From: Ichthyophonus hoferi
Taxonomy: Eukaryota; Opisthokonta; Ichthyosporea; Ichthyophonida; Ichthyophonidae
Assembly: GCA_002751075.1 (NCBI GenBank)
Contig: NAOQ01000217.1
Span: forward strand, 8,721 to 72,720
Reading direction: 5' to 3'
Length of the DNA stretch: 64,000 nucleotides
Part shown: positions 27,401-39,100 of the stretch, piece after piece
Position numbering within the stretch: the first letter of the stretch is position 1
How the letters are laid out: each line of letters opens with the position of its first letter
The notes under the pieces: model-generated
Database searches by the model: none
Seen by the model: the letters and a program-made list of their open reading frames with translations, nothing else
Told to the model about the DNA's origin: nothing
Program-made: the position numbers and the translations under genes

Positions 27401-28484
27401 GATTTCCATTCATTTTCATTTAACCGTGTTAATGTTTCTGTTTTTATATCTTGATGTAGGTCTGTAGATGTATCTGTGGGTGCAGGTGCAAGTGTAGTTG
27501 TAGTTATAATTGTAGTCTCTGATACAGCCAAGGGTGCTGCTTGGATAGCTGCTTCGGCACTGTAGGCTCTAAATTGACATAATGTAGTCATGGCTGGTCT
27601 GGCTAACTGTCAATGATAAAATAGTAGTATACATTAGTGTATAATAGATATAATAAATATAATAGATTATAAATGATAGAGGGTATATTTGAAAGATAGA
27701 TTCAATTGGTTCAGTGATATGCCAATGAAGGAATATGCTATAACCATTGGGTGGATTTAAGATTAATTGTCTGAATGAAGTTTAAAAGAATATTTAGACA
27801 GGGTAATTAGACTGCATGATTGCAGAAGGAATTTCAAGGATATAGACGCACAAACTAGAGTTGCAATCATAATTAATTAATTAATTCTAGATTGTCAAAT
27901 AGCATACAGTATACTATAATTTATAAGTATAAAGGTTTTCAAAGATAGCTACATATAACTATTAGTCAACATAATTATGATTATAATTAATTCATTAATG
28001 CTAAGTTACTATTTAGTTTCTGTATGGTATGCTATACCATATGAGCATAAAGGTCTCTGTCTATGACAGGACTGGAACATGCTTTTGTAGCGAGCCATGA
28101 TACAGATATTTTGTTTTCATTTAGTCTCTCTACTTCAAATTATTTACTGATCCCTGTTAAAGAAAAATGTAATAGTAACTACAACACGCCATAAAATTGT
28201 TAATTATTCATTCAAAAAAGTCCAAGTTAGCAATATGGATATTGGTATTAGTAATTAGGTATATATATAACTATAACCAACTAAAACTTCCAACGGGACA
28301 TAGGGTCAGACATAATATAGTTTTATACAAGCTAGGAGAAATACATATAACTATAGGCTAAAATCAACAATATTTGAAATAATTGTTTTTAGAAAAAAGA
28401 ATATAATGGCGTATGATTTGGTATCCTTACCTTGGTACGTGTAGCTGTTATACTAAATGCCATGGTGAAACCTCGAGATGACAT
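11309..28484 (-). CDS. pentatricopeptide-repeat protein A (inverted duplicate of the gene at 30149)
   Basis: Twenty-three exons, in transcript order: 28484-28431, 27606-27339, 26604-26458, 25971-25898, 25723-25610, 24840-24766, 23233-23134, 22400-22338, 21686-21582, 20362-20286, 19435-19310, 18592-18428, 17887-17779, 17096-16996, 16660-16601, 16217-16150, 15279-15195, 14894-14795, 14205-14129, 13353-13262, 12734-12652, 11765-11711, 11411-11309; 766 residues. Phases chain without error. Degenerate 35-residue PPR helix pairs run from exon 7 to exon 20, with typical ends such as MKEAGIQLNK, KPSSITYMSLI and VQPDSLSYTCLI; the family binds single-stranded organellar RNA. Residues 1-33 are basic and free of acid, with an R-A-Y/S site (R31-Y33), a classical mitochondrial presequence. 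The last two exons diverge from copy B and are less certain. Introns hold simple repeats, a 25-N gap and old repeats. RNA target and precise role are unknown. Confidence 0.88.
12840..13205. repeat. ATGATAGTAT-type simple-repeat array
   Basis: Imperfect decamer-like array of TATGATAGTATGTATAATAG units inside the intron between exons 20 and 21 of PPR gene A. Translated frames over it give only Tyr/Ile/His-rich low-complexity peptides. Confidence 0.9.
15944..16095. repeat. (TATG)n tract in an intron of PPR gene A
   Basis: Mixed TATG/ATGT units with short unique interruptions, between exons 16217-16150 and 15279-15195. Confidence 0.8.
18998..19306. repeat. (ACCTAT)n array abutting a splice donor of PPR gene A
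   Basis: About 300 nt of hexamer repeat, mainly ACCTAT with ATATAC variants. Its right end touches the 5' splice site of the exon 19435-19310 of gene A, which lies on the other strand. Confidence 0.92.
19484..19585. repeat. (AGAT)n array
   Basis: Tetranucleotide array of AGAT/AGAC units in an intron of PPR gene A. Confidence 0.9.
21291..21447. repeat. tandem duplication, about 75-80-nt unit, in an intron of PPR gene A
   Basis: Copies 21291-21364 and 21364-21447 share long exact runs, including TTACCCAACTAATCATTCAT, with a small insertion in the second copy. Their high similarity suggests a fairly recent local event. Confidence 0.85.
22600..22795. repeat. imperfect (CTATACA)n tract in an intron of PPR gene A
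   Basis: Degenerate ACTATA/CTATATA units; the open frames across it are low-complexity Tyr/Ile/Leu peptides. Confidence 0.8.
23593..23870. repeat. dispersed repeat, copy 1 (intron of PPR gene A)
   Basis: Degenerate match, by eye about two thirds identical with gaps, to 26726-26990. Shared landmarks in order are a GTATTC-TATAT stretch, AAGGTTT, AGATTG-GC, TGTAGT, AATAGT, TGGGTGA, ATTA-TACACA and ATAATACTCAA. Both copies have the same orientation. No coding frame or terminal repeat is visible, so its class is unknown. Confidence 0.6.
24353..24600. repeat. (AAT)n microsatellite with a 25-N assembly gap
   Basis: Trinucleotide AAT array interrupted by unresolved bases at 24419-24443, so its true length is unknown. 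It lies in an intron of PPR gene A, next to the exon 24840-24766. Confidence 0.92.
26108..26412. repeat. ATGATAGTAT-type array in an intron of PPR gene A
   Basis: Imperfect array of TATATGATAGTATATATGACAG units just after the donor of exon 26604-26458. The same unit type recurs at 12840-13205 in another intron of this gene. Confidence 0.9.
26726..26990. repeat. dispersed repeat, copy 2 (intron of PPR gene A)
   Basis: Partner of 23593-23870; the landmarks are given there. It sits in the intron between exons 2 and 3 of the same gene. Confidence 0.6.
27237..27305. repeat. (CATACCA)n heptamer array
   Basis: Heptamer repeat of CATACCA/TATACCA units about 35 nt inside the intron from the donor at 27338 of PPR gene A. 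Confidence 0.9.
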
Positions 28485-30148
28485 TTTAGCCTGCAAACCA
28501 ATCATTTAATTTATTATAACATTGATAGTCCCCGTTGAGGAACATCACATTATAATCTCTACCACCTAGTGTTGTGCATACTCTGAGGGATATAGTGTTT
28601 ACGTATACATAGACTAGGTCCACATGTCTAGCTCATATATTTTATAACAGAGAAGTTTTGATAAGTGCTTGTACAATTGTGTGGGGGTCTAGAGTATTTG
28701 ACGTGAATTTAAATGGATTTTCAGTTGTATGTAACACAAATATGTGCAATGATACTATTGATTTTAAATTCTCTAAGGAAGAGGTTATCTTTTTATGATT
28801 ATTTTACCTCTACATCTTTTTCTTTGGATATAAAAATGCATAATATTTGATTATGTGTTAGACGTTGAATAATTTTTAAATATGTCAATGATAAACTTTA
28901 GAGTATATATATTAGTGGAGAAATATATAAAGATACCTCAATTGTATATATCCTACTATACCAAAATATATGATATGTACCCACCCTACCCAAACAACAG
29001 GGAAATAAAGGTAAATTGTAGGTAAAATACAGAATAAAACACAAGTGACTGAGTAAGTAAGAGGACAGACAACTATTGTGCTTTTTTCTTTTCTTTTAAA
29101 GGTTTTATTATTATTATATTATCCTTATCAATATATGTGAACCAACAAGTTTGCCAATCCGCAGACCCGGTTGTTGCAGAAAAAGCATGAGTTATTAGTT
29201 ACACACAAGTGAAATGTAAGAGAGCAAGACTAATAAATTTTTTTTTTTACGAAAACCTATGTATTAAATACAAAATCAGAAGTTAAGTAAATAAATATTA
29301 TCAAAAATTATAGGACATAGATAGAGGTATAAAGGGGAAACGAGCCAGCAAGTGCAAAGTAATATGTTTATTTACCAAGTGTAATGCTCTCCCTCTATAT
29401 TTCCAACTGTAACTATTCAAAAAGACGCCTGCCTAATTATAATATAATTAGGATAGTTATTTTTTTATTGTCATAACATAATACATATATATATACACTA
29501 CATTAACTGTTACCTGTTACATACGTATAGTAAGTACTGCACTAGTATATTTATATCGTGTTCGTGTGGCTCAACGAGTGATCTGGTTAGGAATGTAGGT
29601 TTAATGCAATCAACTATTTTCAATCAGTCGAACTTTGTGATATCGCATCATTAATCGCATATTAAATTTTCTGACTGTTAAATATAATTGGCCAATAGTG
29701 TATTAATCCGTTAGCGTATCATTAGAACTATTAAATCGCCATTTAGATCTTAACAATTCTCAGAAAAATGTGATTATATCTTAAAAAGCAACATGATTAT
29801 ATAAATAGAAGATACATGACGTCACTAGGCAATTTATCCAGTCACATTCTTATTTTACATCAGTGTCACTTCATCTAAGACAATGATTGATGGTTCATAA
29901 TTTTTATGAGCCATGTGTGATATTTACGCAACGGTTAATAGATTATTGGATGTGTTCTCAACCAATAAACAAAGGGGATAAAATTGGCGTGGCTGCCATG
30001 TATCATGGCGCGATAATAAATTTCTGACAGGATTGTTTGTACCCACGATTAAACATATTGACGGTATATTATCATATTACCTATTGATATATGATTCATA
30101 AGTAATAGTTTTTGTGGGTGTTGACACCACCCTTTAATATTTTCTATA
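28485..30148. promoter_or_regulatory. shared upstream region between divergent PPR genes
   Basis: The 1664 nt between the two start codons must hold both promoters. It contains several CCAAT/ATTGG pentamers and, 140 nt before the gene B start, a small hairpin GCCATG-TAT-CATGGC (29995-30009). No coding stretch or obvious TATA box can be singled out in DNA this A+T-rich. A common bidirectional promoter is inferred from geometry only. Confidence 0.5.
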
Positions 30149-33100
30149 ATGTTTGGGCGAGTAGTTCAAACTACGGCCAGGCTTGGCGAGAAGGGTTTTG
30201 TGGGAGTGGGCCTGGTAAGATTTATGATTATTGGTTTATTGTTGTCCTACTTTTATGCTAGAAGTGCAAATAGTTTCCCACTTTTAACTATAAATAATGC
30301 TGTTACTGTTATTGTTATTTTTTAAAATTAATACAAGATTTGTGACTATAATTTATTTTATTGTAGCAAACTATAGTACTATGAAGTTGACTACAAGTGC
30401 TGCGTGTTAGACCACGCTTATTATGGGATAGAAATGTTTACTTGTTTTATAAGTACACCCTTAAACTAACCTTAGCCATAGACTGACATACTGAATATTT
30501 ATTAAATGTATACTTTGATAACTATACGCAACACTTACTATACACACCCAATACATTTACTTACCAATCTTTTCAGCCATAATAATATTACTAAGCAATG
30601 TATATTCATTCATATTTATCCATCAAAGGCCAACCTTCCATGTCTCTCCTTTTACAACTCCACCATGTTATCTACATATTTTTTAATTTAAAGGGAAATG
30701 ATCATGTATATAGCATAACACACAAATGCTCTATATATTAAAATGATAAGCGATATAAAATGTGCTCATAATGTATTGATAATGTATGTATAATACGGTC
30801 ACAATTCGTTCATAATGTACTTGTAACATTCTTGTAACATATTTATAATACATTCGTAATATATTCATAAAATATTTATAAAATATTGTTAATGTATTTA
30901 TAATATATTTATAATGCACTTATATTGTATTGTATTTATAATAAATTCTTATTGTATTAATATACGGATGCAACTACATGTAGACATTATCGTCCACTAG
31001 GTTATACCAGTTTTATGTTCTATAGATGTATATAAGGATGTAAATTGCACAAAATTATTTTTACATGATCACAACACAGACTTATTTTTTAAATATAATA
31101 TTAAGACCATTAACAAGTATTCTAATTTTCAACCAAAAATATAGTCACATGTAGCTAGCAGTTGCACATAGATCATAGATTGTATGTATTGGCTCCTCCA
31201 CTAACACTTACATACAAACGGAAATGACCGATTAGCCATTAAATTTAATTTATTAATTAACCAATCATTAATATTAACTCTGGTCTATCAATATAAAACA
31301 AGATAGTTGGATATTTGACTGGTCTATAATACACAGACCCAATGAATCTGCGTTAATCCGATTATGTTCACAGGCTAATATAATCAAGAATGTTCCTATT
31401 GGTTCTAGTATAATCGCCACTCATACCGGATTGGCTAAGGTGGATTTCCCAACGTTTTGAGCATTTACCTAATACGTAATATATACTATATTAAGTTAGA
31501 CATAAGCTCTTAGGTAGCAGCGTAAAATTAGCACAAATCCAATTCATTTAGCTATTCCATAGATACATATACGTATAATTCATAAATATCCTTCTACCAG
31601 TGTAATTATACCTGCATCCACCTTATACTATATCCGATAACGACTTATTAAACGTTTTGCGTAACAGAAAGTGTTGTCATACATACCTTAATTTCAGTTT
31701 ACGCAGTTACTATTCTACTGTGTTGTAGTTATCATTGTACTATATTATAATTATTATTTTACTATATTATAGTTATTATGATGTTATTACTGTTGTTTTA
31801 CTATATTGTGGTTATTATTTTAGTGTCATTTTTTTGTATAATCAAAGTAAATACCTAAATAACAATAAAATAACTTTATTCAGTATACAGAAAAGAAAAA
31901 AGAGGATTTTTTCACCGACAGATAACTTTTATATATATCAAATACAGCATGATTATAAATTTATTATTTGATAAGCGACTTTTTATTAACCAATTTAAAA
32001 AGGTCATTAATAGCGTATTCCTAATTAATTAATTATTTTGTTTAGTTACGCCATAACTGTCATCTATGTTGTATAAAGTTAGTTATACTCAAAAATTATT
32101 TACATTTTAAATAGTTAGTCATACTAAAGCAGCAATCTCTTATCTACACCAAAATTATATATTTTTTATTTTATAATTGCACTTATACATGTATTTATAT
32201 ATATGTATACATATGCATTCCTTTCAGGTAGGAACTGCTGCAATAACAGCAGTATATCTTCATAGATATTTCTGTACTGGTGCAACTACTGTACCCCTAG
32301 CAACAGAGAAGAAGGTGACTGACGCAAGAGAAAAGCTCCAAGTCGAGAAAAAAATTAAATTAAAAGCACCACAAGAAATAGCGGAGCTAAGGAAAAAGGC
32401 TGCAGCTTTATTTACTGCAAAGAAACCACGTATGTTATATTTGTTCATCTTAGCCTGTATAGTAAATATCAACATTATATTGTAATTATTATCTCTTTGT
32501 GTTTCATTTATTATGTCATTGTGTTGTAGATAGTATTGTTAACTACAGCCTGTGTAACAATTATTATCGCAGATGATAGCCGATTATTAAAAACAGATAA
32601 TTTAGAATAAAACCTGTATAGCCTTTATTCAATATCGCTGCAGAATTAAGAGTCCTCAACCTGTTTCAGACAGAACCTATTCATACTTTCTATATACATC
32701 TTTTTATATATAAAACATTTCAGAACCCAACATTAACTAATCAAATAACGGTGATTATAGTCACCTAGTCTATATTGTATATGTAGCTATATTTGACATA
32801 GATGACAAAAAAGCCAATGTATAATCTACATAGTATATGATATAGTCAATGTGATAATGTGTGTATTGGATCTGTATTGAATTTTGATGAGGTAAGACTA
32901 TGTGACTAAATAAGGCTAAATAAGGCTAAAGGGAAAAATAATGATTGGTGCAAATGGATCAAGAAAAATATCTTAACCAATAATAATATTGATTGATATT
33001 ACAGAACAAGAGAATAATAAAGACGGAAAAAGGTGTTTTGTATAAGGTCATATGACATCGATACTCTATAGTAATGTATTATTGGTGTAACAATTACTAT

Positions 33101-36100
33101 AATGCAAAACAAAAAAGACAACATTTAACTATTATAAAATAGTAAAATACTGTACACTAAATATGGGACATGATGCGATGAAGATATTTGCAATTAAATG
33201 CACTCAAATATTAATGGTTCATATATAATTTATTTCAGGAAAATCAGTGGTTATGGCAGATAAGAAAGAAAACGCCATATTGGATAAACTACAGTATGTC
33301 TTTAGTGATTCGAACATGCCTCACGATGAGCAATTAAAAGCTCTTATTCCTTTAAATAGGATGGGCTTCCCCAACTATTATGGATGTAAGTAAACGCCAA
33401 GAGTTCACCAAAAAATTAGCTATGTACATGCCTAAACGTACATAAATTCATTTAAGAAAAATACATTTACAAATACACGTAGATATATGTTTTGCTTTTT
33501 ATAAAAATTTAAAATATATAGGTATCAATGAATGCATCTCCTTATATGCACGCATACATATACCAAGGCATTACATATAATTATACTTTATGGTTTGTTT
33601 TCTACACTTGCAACGTTTGTTTATATAATCAATAATTTCCTAAATTAATTAAATTATTATACATATCCATAGTCAATAATAAAATCACAGACATCTACAA
33701 TATCTATTTCTTATTGGACGCTATCACAACATTATAGATTACTTTTTTTTATAACTAGTACACATTTCCTCTATATTAAAATTAATCTATTTGAATTGAT
33801 TGGTTTGTTATATTTTAATTTACTCTTGAAAAATATACTAACTTTGAGATGCATATATAAAGGGATTAACGTGGATGCAGTTGCCAAGCTATCTCAATTT
33901 AAAGCACTTGAGGCCACTCCAGAGTTGCTTATGAAGGTATGTGTTACGGAATACTACAGGTTTTGTGAAATTTATGGACAATGATGAATGAGTTAATTTA
34001 ATCATTTGTGCATGTTGTAGTCAACTTTTCTCGTGACGCATACATACATAAGTAAATATTAATATATATATATATATATTCAGAAGCGGTTAATTATACC
34101 AACCAACCAATTACAATTCATCAATAACAATGATCATCTATATCATGCATATTCCCCACATTCAATAGCCGACAACACACTCAGTGGGCTAAACACGGAT
34201 TATATCTCTTTATAGTTATAACATTGTAGTAGTTTAGGTTTAATTATATAATTATATTTCATAAAAATTGGCAATATTTCCTTGATTATTTTCCAATGTT
34301 ATTACCAAGTTCATAGCATTCTTAATTTACTGGGTACTCAAAATATCCATTTAATATTATTGATGTTAAAATTTAATTAAACATTTATTGAAAGTTCTCA
34401 TTAATACAATCCAATGCCACTGTACCTATATATAGTACAAATAACTGTATTAGCTATAATTTAGCCATCTTTAAATGCACATACTAATGCGCCAATATCC
34501 TATTTTACTTTTTTATTTTTTTTAAAAACACAATGGTTATAGTTTAACTATGTGTAAAGGTGACTTTTAACTGGCCCTGGTAGGTAGCCGATGTTTCCCA
34601 ACATCTCGGAGTAATTGAGGCCAGACGCGTCATATGTCGTTTAAACCCTATTCTAGATGTTAGTGTGGAAAATGCTACCAAGGTATGTAAGAATATAGAT
34701 AGCTATATTAATTTTTGTCTGTTAGAGTGCGTTAATTATGTACATATTGGTTGATTTTAACTTATGTGGTTATTATTTTACTGTGTTATAGTTGTTATCT
34801 TACTCTATTGTAGTTATTATCTTACTTTGCTATATTTATTATGTTACTATACTTTAAGTGCTATCTTACTGTTCTTTAGTTATTATCTCACTGGGCTATA
34901 GCTAATTTCATCAACATAATGCTAGAATCTGCATTATACTTGGGATACTGCTTGCAGCATTTAATTAGTTAGAAAAGATATAGCAAATAGACTTGAATGG
35001 TGTGTGATTCATATAAATATGCACCAATAGTGATGAATTTACAATATTTCATTAAATAAAATTATTCAATAAAATACTGTTATTGGACAGAGGAATTAGT
35101 ACAATTAGGTGGCATATATAACTTAACCTATGGTTAATTTTATTTCTACACAGAGCATGGATTGAATTACTGATCAATGAGATTAGATTATTCTACCAAT
35201 CATATTGGATGAACGGCAAGATTTTAAAAAGAACTAATACTAAAAATAATAAAGATAAAATGTATATTAATTGGCATATAACCAATAGTAAAGTTGTAAT
35301 AATAAATAACGGTAAAAAATAATATATATTACTTAATCTTAAGGAGTATTTACAATTTTTAAACTAAAGAGGCAACAAATAAAATATTTAACATTACCAT
35401 GTATGATGCAGATTAATTGGGATGCTTATTTTAGAAATGTTGGCTCTACCGAAGACCTCAGCCATGCCTTGCATGTATATTTTCTGGTATAGCACCCGCT
35501 TTCACCTCCCCCCCTAACACATTCCTTTTGCTTGAATTTCCCACTTATAGCCTCTTTCTTTCTATATTACATTCTAAAATATTAGTTTTTTTTTATCAAG
35601 CAATATATATGTATGTGTGATTTATGTAAATGTTCTTTATATTTAATATTTTGTAGTACATAGACCCCACTATATGCTTAAAGTTTTCCCTTGTGAACAC
35701 CAACACCCTTTTTATAGATTATTATTATACACGATTAGTATACTTTTTTAATAAGTAATATATACATATATATGAATGTATGTATGTATATAACTACTAC
35801 ACCAATACTACACCTATCACATATATGAGTAAAAATCACATGCCCCCAAAACCAGTCGAGGCTCAGCTTATTCACTATATTGGAGTTGAGATCAACTACT
35901 AAATGTCCAATAGGGTTTATTGATTACAATATAACGGCTGTACAATATTTAAACCAATTTCATTACATATTAGAGCAAGGCATAAGTGCTAGTACATGCC
36001 CACCTATTTCAATGACGAGATTCCAGAATATATGCCAGCTGTATCCAGCAGCCCACTCCCCTTCCCCTTCCCCTTCTCCTCCCCCTTCCCCTCGCGCACA

Positions 36101-39100
36101 CACATTCATACACAATTAAATATATATACCTTTCCCCTCTCTCCAGGCCCCTCACCTTCTTAAGCTCTCTGTGCTCTCCATTGCTATTAAGAGGTGTGGA
36201 CACCTAGGCGCCTCCAACCTGGCCAATCACACACTAGAGGGTAGGTCTAGATCTAGATCTACGGTATTTTTATGATTACTACCTTAATCTATTTATATCC
36301 AACCATCAAGATTTAGTTTCCAGTATTCTGAAACGCAAATATAAATTTAAACCTTTTTTATTTTGATTGACCTCTGCTATAGTATCCATCTATTGTTGGC
36401 TAAAACTATATTAGATATATTGTATTATATATTTTACAAGTTAATATTTTTATCTATCTGTATATGTTTATAGTCCTATCAATCCTATAGGAATATTAAA
36501 TTACGTGGTGAGATTTAAGGATATAATTCAATGATTGGTAAGTATTAATATTAAAGGTATCTCAGAACTGCAATATATCTTTATTGGGTAAAAAGTGGCT
36601 TTATAATTAAACGGCATAGAATACCATATACAGACTAAATAATACCTCAGTATTAATTATTAATTGCTTAATTATGATTACAGCCATTCTGACCTATGCA
36701 GCATAGATAACTCCATTTAGCAATATGTAGTGTAAGAATCTATCAGTAGTACTAACATTATGCGTAAATGCAGCACTGGGAATCATGGAAAAACCAGTCA
36801 CGAGGTCCCTCTGGGCCTCTATGGCGGTATCATATTGTAGGCTCTCCCCACTTCTTTCACTATCTTTTCTTTTCCATTTTCTGTTAATTCCCACTATTTT
36901 ATTTATACACCCGTAACATTTCTCCCTGTAAGCTAATCTTTTCCTAATTGGCTTTATATTATATATAGCCAGACGGGTCTTTCCTTTCCGTTTATTCAAC
37001 ATTAATTTTACTTCCACTTTTACTTAACAGTATTTTATATCAATTTGTAAAAAATCACTAACAGGCGAGCTCATTAAAGTCACTGAAGTCTTTTACAATT
37101 ATTAAACTGATTAAACCAATTAACCAAATTAACCTCATTAAACTCATTTAATAAAATATTTAAAATCAATGAATTCATTAATTCAATTAGCCTAATTAAA
37201 ATAAATAAATATACTAAACAAATTAAACTCCATATAACCAATGAAGTCATTAAGCTAATTAAATTCATTAACCTTATTGGTTGGCTCCAGCTCTGGCCCA
37301 GAATATCAATGGTGCCCTGGCAGTTATTGAATTTATGAATGAACAGAGTCTAGGGGTGGATATGCAATTATGGTCTAATTGTATGACCCTAGGTCTGTTA
37401 TTTTTCTATCTTTTCTCTCCCTCTCTCCCTCTCTCCCTCTCTCCCTCTCTCCCCCTTTCTCTCTATTACCTGTTTCTTTGCTCTCTGTTGAATGAATTAT
37501 ATTTGTGTTTTTTATTATTTAGTATGACTGTTTGGTACACTAATGTAATATAATATAATATAATATAATATTTTAATTATAATATTCTTTATTTACTATC
37601 CAATAAGTCAATACATATCATGACCAATGTTTGATCTATTATTTAAAGAAAACATCTTCTCTTCTATTGGTGGCTGTAACACTAATTTTTTTTATCTCTC
37701 TTTTCAGTGGCTCAGAAAGGAAGATATGAAGATGCTCGTTTGCTGTTGGCCAAGATGAAGGCGACTGGCATCCAACCAGATGAGGTGTTGACTCTTTAAG
37801 GATAACATTTTTGACATTGTATTCATACTAACTATATATTGTTTTTTTCCTACTTCTATTTTATCTTTTCTCTGTATCACATTATAGACCACTAAACTGT
37901 ACTATCTGGATAGGCTTGGGGCTAATTTATTTATTATTATTATTATTATCTCGTTAAGTTGGTAGAATAGAGATTTTAATTAAATAATTACTACGGAATC
38001 ACTGCCCTTTGATTTAGTAGGTTCCACAATCTTATCAGGCTGCCCTTTCCCAGCTTTTTCCTTTCTTTTTGTTTCTTTTATTGTTTTAATGCAAATGATC
38101 TTGCATTTTTTTAATTTTTTTAATTAAACTGGATTAATACATGGATTAAAAGTTTAGATATTGATATATATACTCTTTTTACTACTATACTCCTATTATT
38201 ATTATTACTACTACACCTATGCATATATTATATATTCATACGTACATACATACAAGTAAACATACATACTATCATACATACATACTATTATATATACATG
38301 CATGCATACTATAATACATACCTACTATCATACATACATACATACATACATACATACTATCAAACATACATATCATCATACAAAAATACATATATACAGG
38401 CTACCTATCAACTACTTATGCTCAGCTGTGGTGTTCGTGATCTACTTAAGGTGAAAGAGGTAATGAAAGAGATGGAAGAGGCCGGTATCAAGCCTAGTAC
38501 AATTAGCTTTAATTATCTCATTAAGGTGTGTGCCCTTTCATGTTTATCTGAATAAAATTCATTTGTTGCATATAGATTAAATTGTGTTTTTACTTAGATT
38601 GCTAGTTTACATTGATTAATAATTTAATTTAAGATTTAAATATAGATTAATCCCGATCAAGCTAATCAAATAGTCCAATAAAGGAAGGCCATAAAAATTA
38701 GTAATTAGCATCACTCATACTTTATTGGCTTACAGCAAAACACACCCGTTAGTTCCTTCATTTACGTTTCTGCTTTACATATTTGTTTGTTTATTAATTA
38801 TTACTATTGATTTTATACTGGAAATGTAGTTGTTAAGTATTGATAAGTTTGAGGGATCTAGTGGGGTCAATCATGTTCTTTAACATATATAATCAAATCT
38901 TTATAACTATATGTGTATACATAGCAATATATATATCTATATGTTAATAGTCCAATCCTTTTAATATTTTAAAGGATATTTTTATGTGATAAATTAAAGG
39001 GTCCACATAACTGGTACAGCACAACAGTTGCCAGATAACCGAGAAGATTATTTTTATATAAACATCTTATCATCCATATATAATATATTAGATATGCTCC

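Noticed and set aside
35412-35474. Earlier donor for exon 6 of PPR gene B (GTATAT right after the codon for His)
   Set aside because: Gene A lacks a GT there and uses a donor 12 nt downstream; the same downstream site exists in gene B, so the longer exon is preferred.
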